From NCBI RefSeq assembly GCF_022884085.1, contig NZ_JAGGCS010000014.1, forward strand, positions 1-64,000: 64,000 nucleotides of DNA, in the 5' to 3' direction. The notes beneath the pieces are model-generated. The model was not told where the DNA came from. It searched no databases and saw nothing but the letters and a program-made list of their open reading frames with translations. Shown here one piece after another: positions 41,947-51,533 of the stretch. How positions within the stretch are numbered: position 1 is the stretch's first letter; each line of letters begins with the position of its first letter. The stretch comes from Paenirhizobium cremeum (lineage in GTDB: Bacteria > Pseudomonadota > Alphaproteobacteria > Rhizobiales > Rhizobiaceae). The translations under genes were made by a program, and so were the position numbers.

Positions 41947-43293
41947 TCAGCGCCCCGCGAGCGTCATGCCTTCGATGGCGATGGTCGGCGCCGCCACACC
42001 GAACTTACGGTCGATGTCGTTTGCGGCGGTTACGCGCATGAACATGTCCTTGAGGTTAGAGGCGATGGTAACCTCGGAAACCGGGAAGGCGAGCTCGCCA
42101 TTCTCGATCCAGAAACCGGTTGCGCCACGGCTGTACTCACCGGTAATCATGTCGACGCCCTGCCCGATCAGCTCGGTCACGTAGAAACCCGTGCCGATAT
42201 CGCGGATCAGATCCTCTGGCGAGATATCGCCCGGCTCGAGCGCGAGATTGGTGGAAGACGGCGAAACGGATGTGCCACCCCTCACCCCGCGACCGTTGGT
42301 ATGAAGACCTAGCTCGCGGGCTGCCGACGAGGAGAGGAACCAGTGCTTCAGCACGCCGTCCTCGATCATGGTGAGCGCCTTGCCGCTCACGCCCTCGCCG
42401 TCGAAGGGACGGGACGACGAGCCGCGCACCTTCAGCGGATCGTCGGTGACGTTGAGCCCGGCCTTCAGCACCTGCTCGCCCATCCTGTCGCGCAGGAAGG
42501 AGGTCTTGCGGGCAACGGCCGCGCCATTGATGGCACCCGCGATATGTCCGACGAAGCCGCGCGCCACGCGCGGATCGAAGACCACGGTCACATCCTTGCC
42601 CGTCGGGACCTGGCGCGGATTGAGCCGCTTGACGGTGCGCTCGCCGGCCCGGCGGCCGATGTCCTCGGCGCTGTCGAGATCGGCGAAGAAAAGACGGCTG
42701 TCATAATCGTGGTCACGCTCCATCCGCGTGCCTTCGCCGGCGATCACGCCGACCGAGCGGGAAAAGCGCGACGCGGCGTAGCTGCCGGAAAAACCGTGCG
42801 ACGTGACGAGCACAAGGCCGCCCATGCCGGCCGAAGCGCTGGCGCCGACCGAATTGCTGACGCCGTCGACCGCGAGGGCTGCCGTTTCGGCTGCAAGCGC
42901 CGCATCCGTCAGGGCCTCGCTCGAAACCTCGGTCGGATCGAAGAGGTCGAGGTCGGGATAGCTTTCGGCAATGTCCGCCCTGTCGGCGAGGCCGGCAAAG
43001 GGATCTTCCGGCGACACCCTCGCCATGGCGACGGCGCGCTCTGCCAACTGCTTCAGATCGAAGCCCGGATTGGCGGAAACGCTTGCCACCTGCCGGCCGA
43101 TGAAGACGCGCAGGGAAAAGTCATCGCTTTCGGAGGAATCCGTCTGCTCGACCTTGCCGAGACGCACGCTCACTGACTTCGAACGGGAGCGCACCACCAC
43201 GGCATCGGCACTGTCCGCACCCGCCTTCAAGGCGAGGTCGACAAGTTGCTCTGCACGTGAGAGAAGGCTGGCGGAATCAATTTGGCTGGACAT
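41947..43293 (-). CDS. pmbA: TldD/PmbA family metallopeptidase subunit
   Basis: PmbA (TldE) pairs with TldD to form a peptidase that trims modified peptides and CcdA-like antitoxins. The 448-residue protein lacks the zinc-binding HExxxH of TldD, as expected for the PmbA partner. It shows family segments such as VVFDPRVARGFVGHIAGAINGAAVARKTSFL and the C-terminal GEYSRGATGFWIENGELAFPVSEVTIA. A start at 43308 with a GGAG site is also possible. tldD is not in the window. Confidence 0.92.
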   Translation of the reverse strand: MSSQIDSASLLSRAEQLVDLALKAGADSADAVVVRSRSKSVSVRLGKVEQTDSSESDDFSLRVFIGRQVASVSANPGFDLKQLAERAVAMARVSPEDPFAGLADRADIAESYPDLDLFDPTEVSSEALTDAALAAETAALAVDGVSNSVGASASAGMGGLVLVTSHGFSGSYAASRFSRSVGVIAGEGTRMERDHDYDSRLFFADLDSAEDIGRRAGERTVKRLNPRQVPTGKDVTVVFDPRVARGFVGHIAGAINGAAVARKTSFLRDRMGEQVLKAGLNVTDDPLKVRGSSSRPFDGEGVSGKALTMIEDGVLKHWFLSSSAARELGLHTNGRGVRGGTSVSPSSTNLALEPGDISPEDLIRDIGTGFYVTELIGQGVDMITGEYSRGATGFWIENGELAFPVSEVTIASNLKDMFMRVTAANDIDRKFGVAAPTIAIEGMTLAGR

Positions 43294-43400
43294 GATTTGG
43301 CCTTTCATTCCCGCTCCATTTATTGTGCATTACCGTATGCATCAAGGGTCGGAACAGCGATTCCCGATCACGGCACGACAGACGAGAGGAGATCGCCGCA

Positions 43401-45230
43401 TTGTCGACCGCACCGCAGGCGCTTTTCTCGGAAACCTTGCTGCTTCTGGGCGGCGCGGTGGTTGCCGCACCGCTGTTCCGCAAGCTCGGCCTCGGCACTG
43501 TGCTCGGCTATCTGGCGGCCGGCGTCGTCATCGGACCGACACTGCATCTCATCACGGATTCCGAACAGGTTCTCGGCGTCGCCGAACTCGGCGTCGTGTT
43601 CCTGCTGTTCGTCATCGGCCTTGAACTGAAACCCTCCCGGCTCTGGCACATGCGCCACGACATCTTCGGGCTCGGCACCGCGCAGGTTCTGCTGACCGGC
43701 CTCGTGCTGGCCGCCGCCGCCGTCTATACCGGCCTTGCCGAATGGCGCGGCGCGCTGGTTGCTGGCTTCGGGCTCGCATTGTCCTCAACCGCCTTCGCGC
43801 TTCAGATCCTGAACGACCAGGGCGACATGAACAGCCGCTACGGCCAGAGGGCCTTTTCCGTCCTCCTGTTCCAGGATCTGGCGATCGTGCCACTGCTCGC
43901 CATGGTCTCCATTCTCGGCAGCAACCAGAGCGAAAGCGGCCAAGCGGCGCTGGCCGATCTCGCCTTCGCCCTCGTCGCGGTCATCGCGATGATTATGGCC
44001 GGCCGCTACCTGCTGACGCCGCTTTTCCAGATCATCGCCCGCACCGGCGCTCGGGAGGTGATGATCGCCGCCGCACTTTTCGTCGTCATGGGATCGGCCC
44101 TCCTGATGCAGGCGAGCGGCCTCTCCATGGCCATGGGCGCATTCCTGTCCGGGGTAATGCTCGCGGAATCCTCCTATCGCCACGAGCTGGAAGCGGATAT
44201 CGAGCCGTTTCGCGGTATTCTGCTCGCGCTGTTCTTCATGGCGGTCGGATTGTCGATGGAGCTCGGCGTCATCGTCGAGAACCTTGCCCTGATCGCCATC
44301 GCCGTCCCGATGCTTATGGTTCTGAAGGCCGCCGTCCTTTACCTCCTGTGCCGCGCCGCCGGTTCGGACCGCGACGACGCGGTGCGCATCGCGCTGCTTT
44401 TGCCGCAGGGCGGTGAATTCGGCTTCGTGCTGTTCACCACGGCCGCCGCGTCCGGCCTGCTCGACGGGGCGAAATCCTCCCTGCTCATTTCCATCGTCAC
44501 CCTGTCCATGGCGCTGACCCCGCTTGCAACTCTTCTCGCCCGTCGGCTGGTGGGCGGCGAAACGCGGGAAGAGCTGGAGGAGGATTTCGAGGGCGCCGGC
44601 GCCGACGTGCTGATGATCGGCTTTTCGCGCTTCGGCCAGATCTCCGCGCAGATCCTGCTGGCAAGCGGCCGGGACGTGACGATCATCGACGATTCGGCCG
44701 ACCGTATCCGGCAGGCGGCGTCCTTCGGGTTCCGCATCTATTTCGGAGACGGAACGCGGCTCGACGTGCTGCGGGCAGCCGGCATCGAGAAGGCCAAGAT
44801 TATCGCCGTCTGCACCCAGAAGAAGGAAGTGACCGACAAGATCGTCGATCTCATCCGCTCGGAATATCCCGAGGCTCGCCTCTTCGTGCGCTCCTATGAC
44901 CGTATCCATAGCCTGTCGCTGCGCGCCCGCGACGTGGAATACGAGCTTCGGGAAACGCTGGAATCCGGCCTTCTCTTCGGCCGCCGCGCCATCGAGGCTT
45001 TGGGCGCCAGCGAGGACGAAGCCTACCAGATCGGCGAGGACATCCGCCGCCGCGACGAGGAGCGGCTGAAACTGCAGGCCGCGGAAGGCATCCAGGCCGG
45101 GCGGCACATGCTGCTCAACCGCCCGGTTCGCCCGGAACCGCTGGTCAAGCCGAAGCGGGTCACCGCCGATGACTTTGCCACCGAAAGCGGCCTTCCCTCG
45201 GCGCAGAGCCCTGCCCCCAGCACCGACTGA
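43401..45230 (+). CDS. Kef-type monovalent cation:proton antiporter
   Basis: This CPA2-family exchanger is 609 residues long. About twelve membrane helices occupy residues 8-400, including SSTAFALQIL and the helix bearing SVLLFQDLAIVPLLAM. A TrkA-N/RCK domain (about 415-530, VLMIGFSRFGQISAQILL, nucleotide-binding) and a variable tail follow. It probably expels K+ or Na+ under control of a ligand such as a glutathione adduct or nucleotide. The start is a TTG at 43401 behind a GAGAGGAG site; no ATG fits. It could balance uptake by kup encoded elsewhere in this window. Confidence 0.92.
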   Translation: MSTAPQALFSETLLLLGGAVVAAPLFRKLGLGTVLGYLAAGVVIGPTLHLITDSEQVLGVAELGVVFLLFVIGLELKPSRLWHMRHDIFGLGTAQVLLTGLVLAAAAVYTGLAEWRGALVAGFGLALSSTAFALQILNDQGDMNSRYGQRAFSVLLFQDLAIVPLLAMVSILGSNQSESGQAALADLAFALVAVIAMIMAGRYLLTPLFQIIARTGAREVMIAAALFVVMGSALLMQASGLSMAMGAFLSGVMLAESSYRHELEADIEPFRGILLALFFMAVGLSMELGVIVENLALIAIAVPMLMVLKAAVLYLLCRAAGSDRDDAVRIALLLPQGGEFGFVLFTTAAASGLLDGAKSSLLISIVTLSMALTPLATLLARRLVGGETREELEEDFEGAGADVLMIGFSRFGQISAQILLASGRDVTIIDDSADRIRQAASFGFRIYFGDGTRLDVLRAAGIEKAKIIAVCTQKKEVTDKIVDLIRSEYPEARLFVRSYDRIHSLSLRARDVEYELRETLESGLLFGRRAIEALGASEDEAYQIGEDIRRRDEERLKLQAAEGIQAGRHMLLNRPVRPEPLVKPKRVTADDFATESGLPSAQSPAPSTD

Positions 45231-45233
45231 GCA

Positions 45234-46118
45234 TCAGCGGCGCAAGAAATTCTCGATCCGCGCGTTCAACTCGCGCTTCAGCACGTCCTTCACGCCTTCC
45301 GTCGACTCGATAACCTGGCGGGCCTTGAGGAAATCGAGAACCCGGAAGGCATTGACGTTGGGGCGCAGGAAGATATCCGGCGAACCGAGCTTCAGCTTGA
45401 GGGCGATGTTGGACTGCATCATCAGTTGCGAGGCGCCGAACAGGCTGTCGATCCGGTTCGGCGACTGGCTCGCCTCGCCCTCCGGTCCGCCGACCACATC
45501 GACCCCGATGACGATGTCGGCCATCCCGTTCAGATGGTCATAGGGCACCGGATTGAAAATACCTCCGTCGATCATCACCCGACCGCCAAGGTGAACCGGC
45601 ATGAAGAGGGCCGGAAGGGCAGAAGACGCCGCGATCGCATCGAAGAGGCTTCCCTCTTCGCAGACGACCTCATGCTGGCCGTAATAATCGGTCGCGACGA
45701 TCTTCAGGGGAATGCCGAGATCGGCAAAATCAGCGGGAATGGCATCCGGCAGAAAAGCTTCCAGAATGCGGTGCAAGTTGAACTGGCCGAGCCGGAAACC
45801 GCCAAGCGCATCGCGCATGGTCGCCGGGCCGAGGCTCCATAGACGGTTGGCGACGATCGAGCGCTTGCCGATGGTTTCCAGCACGTATTCGCGGATCTCC
45901 GCCCCCGTCATGCCGGAAGCCATGCCCGCCCCGATGATGGCGCCCATGGAGGAACCGGCGATGGCGGCAGGCCTCACACCGAGTTCGTCCAGCGCCTCGA
46001 TCACCGGAATATGGGCGAAACCTCGCGCTCCGCCCGCCCCGAGCGCCAGCCCGACCGTCGGCATTGCGCCGGACCTCCCGTCAATCGTGGGGATGGTCAG
46101 GGCGCCTGTGTCGTTCAT
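45234..46118 (-). CDS. Patatin-like phospholipase (RssA-type)
   Basis: The 294-residue protein has the patatin oxyanion hole LALGAGGARGFAHI, the nucleophile serine in IAGSSMGAIIGAG and the DGG dyad aspartate in RVMIDGGIFNPVP. These Ser-Asp hydrolases cleave acyl groups from lipids. There is no signal peptide or membrane helix, so it acts in the cytoplasm. The gene is convergent with the Kef-type gene, with three bases between stops. Its substrate is unknown. Confidence 0.9.
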   Translation of the reverse strand: MNDTGALTIPTIDGRSGAMPTVGLALGAGGARGFAHIPVIEALDELGVRPAAIAGSSMGAIIGAGMASGMTGAEIREYVLETIGKRSIVANRLWSLGPATMRDALGGFRLGQFNLHRILEAFLPDAIPADFADLGIPLKIVATDYYGQHEVVCEEGSLFDAIAASSALPALFMPVHLGGRVMIDGGIFNPVPYDHLNGMADIVIGVDVVGGPEGEASQSPNRIDSLFGASQLMMQSNIALKLKLGSPDIFLRPNVNAFRVLDFLKARQVIESTEGVKDVLKRELNARIENFLRR

Positions 46119-46145
46119 GGGGAGCAGCTTTCGTCGAACCGAAGA

Positions 46146-46706
46146 TCAGGACGGCCTATACGAGAAGAAGTACATTTTCGTGTCGCCGAAGGTGCGTTCC
46201 TCCAGAAAGACGAACGCCGGACCGACAGAAACAGTAACGTCGGCACGCTCTTCCAGAATGGCCAGAGCATCCGGCGCCAGCCAGCCGCCCCTGTGGGCCG
46301 CCTCGAAGGCCTTTTCGCCAAGCCCCTGGCCATAGGGCGGATCGGCGAAGAGAAGATCAAACTGCTCGATGTTCGACGCCGGCCCGAGCTGGGTGGCATC
46401 CCGGCGCAGGATCTTGGCGCGGCCATGCAGACCGAGCGCATCGATATTCTCCCACAACAGGCTGCGGCCCTCGACGCTGTTTTCGACAAAGAGCGCCGCG
46501 CGACAGCCGCGCGACAGCGCCTCAATGCCGACCGCACCGGTGCCGGCGAAAAGGTCGAGCACGCGGGTGCCGTCAAGGGAACCCGGATGGGCATGGGAGA
46601 GAATGTTGAACAGGCTCTCGCGCGTCCGGTCGATGGTCGGCCGGATGGCATTGGTCTTCGGAGCGGCCAGGGAACGGCCGCGGAACTCACCGCCGACGAC
46701 CCGCAC
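46146..46706 (-). CDS. rsmD: 16S rRNA guanine(966)-N2 methyltransferase
   Basis: RsmD methylates G966 of 16S rRNA in the assembled 30S head. The 186-residue protein has the opening MRVVGGEFRGRSL, the RPTIDRTRESLFNIL segment, the SAM loop LDLFAGTGAVGIEALSRG and the catalytic DPPYG. The start is a GTG seven bases after the rluB stop, so the two rRNA-modification genes are coupled. Confidence 0.94.
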   Translation of the reverse strand: MRVVGGEFRGRSLAAPKTNAIRPTIDRTRESLFNILSHAHPGSLDGTRVLDLFAGTGAVGIEALSRGCRAALFVENSVEGRSLLWENIDALGLHGRAKILRRDATQLGPASNIEQFDLLFADPPYGQGLGEKAFEAAHRGGWLAPDALAILEERADVTVSVGPAFVFLEERTFGDTKMYFFSYRPS

Positions 46707-46712
46707 CGCCCG

Positions 46713-48620
46713 TTACCTCTTGCCCCTGGCGGGACCGCGCCCGCCGGAAGGCTTGCCCCCGGAGGGTCTGCCGCCAAAACTCTTGCCGCCGGGACTTTTC
46801 CCGCCGGGTCCCTTGCCGCCAGGGCGATCGCCGCGCGGCTTGCCTGAGAAGCCTCCGGGGGCGGCAGCCCTGTCGGCGCTTCTCGCTCCCGCCTTGGCGC
46901 CAAAGGGCTTTGCGCCCTTCGGCTTGCCGCCGAACGGGCGGTCGACGGCGGGTCGGCTGTCGGCGCTGCGCGGCTTGTCGCCGAAAGGCCTTTCGCCTCT
47001 CGGGCGATCGTCACGGGGGCGATCTTCGCGCGACCTGTCAAAACGGGGACGGTCGCCATAGGCACGGGCGTCGGCACGGGCCGGACGCTCGGAACGTTCA
47101 CCTCTCGCCGGACGGTCGCCGCCGCGCTTGGCTCCAAAGCCCTCGCCACGGTCCTTCGACGAACGATCCGGCCCCTCGGCGCGAATCCATTCACCCTCTT
47201 CATCACGGGCGCGGCTGATCTGCACGCGCGGGCCGGCCTCGCGGCGGGCGAAATCCGAACCGCCCTTCCGGTCCGGGTCGAAGCGGGTCAGCGCCTTGGT
47301 CGGCTTGCCATCCTTGTCGCGTCCGTAGCGCTTACTGGCGGGCGCGCCTTCGCGGCGGGCATGCGGCTGCCTTTCGGCGTCTGCGCCTTCCACGGCCTTC
47401 TTCTCGGCAACCGGACGGGCACCGGGCGCCATCCAGACATTGGTCGTGCGCGACTTGGCCGCCGGAGGCCGCTTGGGCCGTTCGGCTCCACGGCCCTCGT
47501 CACGTTCCGGGCGGTCACCGAAACCGCGCTTGCCGCCATCGCGCCTGCCCTGGGGCTTGCCGCGCGCTTCGTCGCGGCGGGTATCGAGGCGATCGAGCGC
47601 CCGCTCGCGACGGTCCTCACGACGTCCCTCACCGCGCGGGCTTTCCTCGCGGGCCCAATCGGACTTCTGCGCCTTCTGCCGGGCGGGCGCCTCGTCTTCG
47701 TCCGAAGAACCGTGTTCATAAACCGGCGCGTCGAAATTCGCCTTGGCGTCCTCGATCAGTCGCGGCCCGAGCTGGTCGCGCAGCATGCGGCCGCGAACCT
47801 CGACGACCTTGCCTTCCGGCAGGTCACCAAGCTGGAAGGGACCGTAGGAGATGCGGATCAGGCGGTTCACGTCGAGGCCGAGCGCGCCGAGCACGTTCTT
47901 GATCTCGCGGTTCTTGCCTTCGCGCAGGCCCATGGTGATCCACTGATTGTGGCCCTGGGTGCGGTCGAGCGTCGCGTCGATCGAACCATAGAGCACGCCG
48001 TCGACGGCAATGCCTTCCTTGAGCTTGTCGAGCGCCGCCTGATCGATCTCGCCATGGGCACGTACGCGGTAGCGGCGCAGCCAGCCGGTGGTCGGCAGTT
48101 CGAGCACCCGCGCCAGACCGCCATCATTGGTCAGAAGCAGCAGGCCCTCGGTATTGATGTCGAGACGACCGATGGACATCACGCGCGGCAGGTCTTCCGG
48201 CAGGTTGTCGAACACCGTCGGACGCCCTTCGGGGTCGGAATTGGTGGTCACCAGTCCGGCCGGCTTGTGATAGAGCCAAAGCCGCGTGCGTTCGATACCG
48301 CGGATTGCCTCGCCATCGACCTCGATCCTGTCGGAAAGCGTGGCGTTGACGACCGGGGTGTCGAGCACCTTGCCGTTCAGGCTCACCCGGCCTTCCATAA
48401 TCATGCGCTCGACATCGCGGCGCGAGGCCACGCCTGCGCGGGCGAGCAGTTTGGAGATGCGTTCCGGCTTCATCGCCTCGTCGGCGGAAGGCTGGGCCGC
48501 GCCCTTTGCTGCCTTCTGTTCCGGCTTCCTGTCGGCACCTGCCGATTTGCGAGTGAGCGGTTTACCGCTGCGATCGGAGGGCTTGCCCGCCGGTCGCTTG
48601 GACTTGTCTTTGATTGTCAT
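46713..48620 (-). CDS. rluB: RsuA/RluB-family rRNA pseudouridine synthase with long basic tail
   Basis: The 635-residue protein has an S4 RNA-binding domain (about 52-100, ERISKLLARAGVASRRDVERMI) and a pseudouridine synthase core with catalytic Asp154 in GRLDINTEGLLLLTNDG, ending near residue 300. A typical RluB is about 250-300 residues. Here another 330 residues follow, made of Arg, Gly, Lys, Pro, Asp and Ser with repeats such as GGKSPGGK and RPxGD. This disordered tail probably binds rRNA or ribosome assembly intermediates. The target, probably U2605 of 23S rRNA, is inferred from the family. A basic N-terminal extension (1-50) is also present. Confidence 0.92.
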   Translation of the reverse strand: MTIKDKSKRPAGKPSDRSGKPLTRKSAGADRKPEQKAAKGAAQPSADEAMKPERISKLLARAGVASRRDVERMIMEGRVSLNGKVLDTPVVNATLSDRIEVDGEAIRGIERTRLWLYHKPAGLVTTNSDPEGRPTVFDNLPEDLPRVMSIGRLDINTEGLLLLTNDGGLARVLELPTTGWLRRYRVRAHGEIDQAALDKLKEGIAVDGVLYGSIDATLDRTQGHNQWITMGLREGKNREIKNVLGALGLDVNRLIRISYGPFQLGDLPEGKVVEVRGRMLRDQLGPRLIEDAKANFDAPVYEHGSSDEDEAPARQKAQKSDWAREESPRGEGRREDRRERALDRLDTRRDEARGKPQGRRDGGKRGFGDRPERDEGRGAERPKRPPAAKSRTTNVWMAPGARPVAEKKAVEGADAERQPHARREGAPASKRYGRDKDGKPTKALTRFDPDRKGGSDFARREAGPRVQISRARDEEGEWIRAEGPDRSSKDRGEGFGAKRGGDRPARGERSERPARADARAYGDRPRFDRSREDRPRDDRPRGERPFGDKPRSADSRPAVDRPFGGKPKGAKPFGAKAGARSADRAAAPGGFSGKPRGDRPGGKGPGGKSPGGKSFGGRPSGGKPSGGRGPARGKR

Positions 48621-48689
48621 TTGCTGTTTGCCTGTCGTTTGGGCTGTCGTATCAGGTCACGCGGCCTTGGTTAAGAGGAAAGTTGCGCG

Positions 48690-49148
48690 ATGACGAAGAC
48701 AAACGGCTTCATGGAGGCAGCCCTTCTGGAAGCGCGGGCCGCCGCAGGCCGCGGCGAGGTGCCGATCGGCGCCGTCCTCGTTCATGACGGCGTGATCGTC
48801 GCGCGCGCGGGCAACGAGACGCGCGCTCTTCGCGATGTCACGGCCCATGCCGAAATCCTCGCCATCCGGCGCGCGGCGGAAGTAATCGGCGACGAACGGC
48901 TGTCCGGCGCCGATCTCTATGTCACGCTGGAACCCTGTACGATGTGCGCCGCGGCGATCTCCTTTGCGCGCATCCGCCGTCTCTATTACGGCGCCGAGGA
49001 CCCGAAAGGGGGCGGCGTCGACAACGGCGTGCGGTTTTACCGGCAACCGACCTGCCATCATGTTCCAGAAGTCTATTCCGGCATCGGGGAGGCGGAATCG
49101 GCGGAGATCCTGCGCGGGTTCTTCCGGGAAAGGCGAGAGGGCGATTGA
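48690..49148 (+). CDS. tadA: tRNA-specific adenosine deaminase
   Basis: TadA converts A34 of tRNA-Arg(ACG) to inosine. The 152-residue protein has the zinc-binding residues His53 and Cys83/Cys86 and the catalytic Glu55 in TAHAEI and EPCTMC, together with the GAEDPKGGGVDNG loop. A GAGGAA site precedes the ATG. The gene is divergent from rluB with 69 bases between starts. Confidence 0.95.
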   Translation: MTKTNGFMEAALLEARAAAGRGEVPIGAVLVHDGVIVARAGNETRALRDVTAHAEILAIRRAAEVIGDERLSGADLYVTLEPCTMCAAAISFARIRRLYYGAEDPKGGGVDNGVRFYRQPTCHHVPEVYSGIGEAESAEILRGFFRERREGD

Positions 49149-49245
49149 CACCGCGCCTTCGGTTCACAGCTGCGACTCCGCCGGGTCGAGAGACTTCGCG
49201 CCGACAGCCTATCTCCGGCGTTTCCGGCGAAAAACCCGGTCGCCT

Positions 49246-50100
49246 TCAGTGTTCTATCCCTTTGTTTTCATGCCACTGCGGACGTAGAACCGGTTCCCAC
49301 TCCTGCTGGAAACGCTCCAGTTCCTGACCGTCGAAGACTACGCGGTTCCGCCCGCCGGACTTGGCGCGATAAAGATGCTCGTCGGCCTGCCTGAAAATAT
49401 CGGCGGGCTCGAAACGGTCGCGCAGGCTTGCAACGCCGATGCTGACGCTGAGGGGAACCGGCTCACCATCGGCCAGAAAATCGGCGGTCGCCACCGCGTG
49501 GCGGATACCGTCGGCGATGGCGACTGCCCGCGTGCGCGTCGTGGCCGGCAGAAACATCAGAAATTCCTCGCCACCGATCCGCCCCCACATGTCCTTTTCA
49601 TCGAGGCTTGCGGCAATCGCATCCGCAATGCGGCGCAAGGCCTCGTCGCCCACGAGATGGCCGAAGCTATCGTTGATCCGCTTGAAGTGATCCGCGTCCG
49701 CGATCAAAAGGGCCGCCGGGCCCTCATGGGACGGCGCGATTTCGGCAAGCTCGGCGAAAAGGGCACCCCGGTTGAGGCCACCGGTCAGGGGGTCGCGACG
49801 GGCTCTCGCACGAAGGTCCTCGTGGATATGCCTGAGTTCGGCATGCATGTCTTCCAGTTCGACATGCATGCGGGCGATCTCGTCCCGCTGATTGCCGATG
49901 ACCTCGCTCTGATGAAATTGCCAGGCGCTTGCCGGCCCGGCAATCACCAGAGGGCAGAAAACGCTCATCCAGAAACCCGGGCCATCGGGCTGGCCACCCA
50001 GAAGGGGCACGAGCAGAAGGCAGATGGAGACCGAGACCACAACGGAGGCACCGGTCGCAATTGCCGCCTTGATCGTCGTTTTCCTGCTCACCCGAAACAT
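49246..50100 (-). CDS. Membrane-anchored diguanylate cyclase
   Basis: The 284-residue protein has two N-terminal membrane helices (about 10-33 and 43-62), a coiled-coil linker (about 68-100) and a GGDEF domain (about 103-265) with an intact GGEEF signature (176-180). The four residues where the RxxD inhibitory site would lie read DEKD, so product inhibition is unlikely. It should make c-di-GMP at the membrane. The helices form no recognisable sensor. The EAL protein encoded at 31.6-33 kb has the opposing activity but is not linked in an operon. Confidence 0.92.
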   Translation of the reverse strand: MFRVSRKTTIKAAIATGASVVVSVSICLLLVPLLGGQPDGPGFWMSVFCPLVIAGPASAWQFHQSEVIGNQRDEIARMHVELEDMHAELRHIHEDLRARARRDPLTGGLNRGALFAELAEIAPSHEGPAALLIADADHFKRINDSFGHLVGDEALRRIADAIAASLDEKDMWGRIGGEEFLMFLPATTRTRAVAIADGIRHAVATADFLADGEPVPLSVSIGVASLRDRFEPADIFRQADEHLYRAKSGGRNRVVFDGQELERFQQEWEPVLRPQWHENKGIEH

Positions 50101-50204
50101 GCCTCACCTTATGCGAGGCGCAGGTTAACGTTACGTGATGCTGTTATCGCAAAAAACACTACACGCCACGACTGGCGCACGGGAAGTATGCTGCAGCGGC
50201 AGGA

Positions 50205-50684
50205 TCAGCCGGCCGCGAACGCCTTGAGCTTGTCGCCGGCGAGGCGGTAGCGGATCCATTCCGTCTGGGGCTCCGCGCCGATCGCGTCATAGGCGCGGAT
50301 AGCAGGCTCGTTCCAGTCGAGAACGCTCCATTCGAAACGGCCGCATCCCTTTTCGACGGCGATCCTCGCCAGATGACGCAGCAGCATCCTGCCGGCACCG
50401 AAACGGCGATAGTCCGGCGTGATGTAGAGGTCTTCGAGATAGAGGCCATTCCTGGCCTGCCAGGTGGAATAATTGAAGAACCAGATGGCAGAACCGATCG
50501 GCTGGCCGTCCGCCTCGATGATCGCCGCCCCCGTGACCGAATCCGGCCCGAACAGCGATTCCCTCAGACTTTCCTCGGTCGCCTCCACCTCATGGCCGGC
50601 TTTTTCATAGACGGCAAGCTCGGTGATGAAACGCAGGATGATGCCCGCGTCATCGGGACCGGCATCGCGAATGGTGAAGTTCAT
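50205..50684 (-). CDS. GNAT-family N-acetyltransferase
   Basis: The 159-residue protein is a GNAT enzyme. The acetyl-CoA loop is RRFGAGRMLLRHLARIA, and the preceding strand LYLEDLYITPDYR and later CGRFEWSVLDWNEPAIRAYDAIGA resemble the spermidine/diamine acetyltransferase (SSAT-like) branch. The substrate is not certain. It follows the lipoprotein gene by 88 bases in the same direction. A GGGAGA site precedes the ATG. Confidence 0.88.
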   Translation of the reverse strand: MNFTIRDAGPDDAGIILRFITELAVYEKAGHEVEATEESLRESLFGPDSVTGAAIIEADGQPIGSAIWFFNYSTWQARNGLYLEDLYITPDYRRFGAGRMLLRHLARIAVEKGCGRFEWSVLDWNEPAIRAYDAIGAEPQTEWIRYRLAGDKLKAFAAG

Positions 50685-50772
50685 CGGGCAAATCTCCCAA
50701 CGGCAAGACGTGGAAAGGGCAGGTCGTTTCCGGCCTGCCCCAGGGAATGAAACTGTCTATCCTGACCCAGGA

Positions 50773-51399
50773 TTATTGGAACGGCATCCACCAGGATGAG
50801 CTCTGGCTCGCGGCCTTCGCTTCCTTCTTGCGGCGCTTTTCCTTCTTGGATTCCGGTTCGCCGAGATCGTTCAGGGCAGCCTCGTCGGCCTGGCGGTATT
50901 CCGTCGGCGGATCGGACAGGTAGCGGCGCTGATCGAGATAGGCGCCCTTCTGCTGCTTGCGGGCTTCGCGGAACGCTTCCCACTTCTGGGTCTCGGTCAT
51001 CGTGCCGGCGGTGCCATAGCCGGCGAGCAGCGGCGAACGATAGCGCGGATTGTTGGCGTTGGCGTCGGCTTCGGCGACCAGACGGGCGCGCGCCTCTTCC
51101 GGCGTTTCCAGCCATTCCGGGTTCGCCTTGCTGGCGAGCGACTGCTGCGGAGCGACCAGCGTGTTCTTGGCGCTCTGCGGCGGCATCACCAGCGCCGGAC
51201 GGGGATTGTACTTCGTGCCCGCATTCTTGGTGGGGTTGGAACCGATCGAAACCGCCGAACCGACGTCATCGACAAGCTGTTCCATCGCCGTCTTGTCGGT
51301 GCCGTAGGTCGGGCTGCCGACGCAACCGGTCAATGCGGAACATGCGAGCAGGAGGCCGGCCATTCCGACACCAACTCTGAACAGATCTGCCGATTTCAT
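50773..51399 (-). CDS. Outer-membrane lipoprotein of unknown function
   Basis: The 208-residue protein has a lipoprotein signal (hydrophobic GVGMAGLLLACSA, lipobox LTGC with Cys26). The mature part is hydrophilic and rich in Lys, Ala and Pro, with conserved NPRYRSPLLAGYGTA and TMTETQKWEAFREARKQQKGAYLDQRRYLSDPPTEYR segments, and ends in a basic stretch and WWMPFQ. I know of no function. It lies 134 bases downstream of ileS on the same strand. The ATG at 51399 is chosen because it starts the signal peptide. Confidence 0.85.
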   Translation of the reverse strand: MKSADLFRVGVGMAGLLLACSALTGCVGSPTYGTDKTAMEQLVDDVGSAVSIGSNPTKNAGTKYNPRPALVMPPQSAKNTLVAPQQSLASKANPEWLETPEEARARLVAEADANANNPRYRSPLLAGYGTAGTMTETQKWEAFREARKQQKGAYLDQRRYLSDPPTEYRQADEAALNDLGEPESKKEKRRKKEAKAASQSSSWWMPFQ

Positions 51400-51533
51400 G
51401 AATGCCTTCGAGCCTCGCCGCTGATGATGCTTGTGCCGATATCCTATCACCCCGCGTGATGGAAAATTTCGGCCATTTTCAGGCACATTTACCGGATGAC
51501 GGGCGAAAGCGCAAATCATCCGGTAACATTTCG

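Noticed and set aside
43785..45107. 440-codon open frame on the minus strand
   Set aside because: It is antisense to the Kef-type antiporter gene and rich in His/Asp/Gln as expected of antisense translation.
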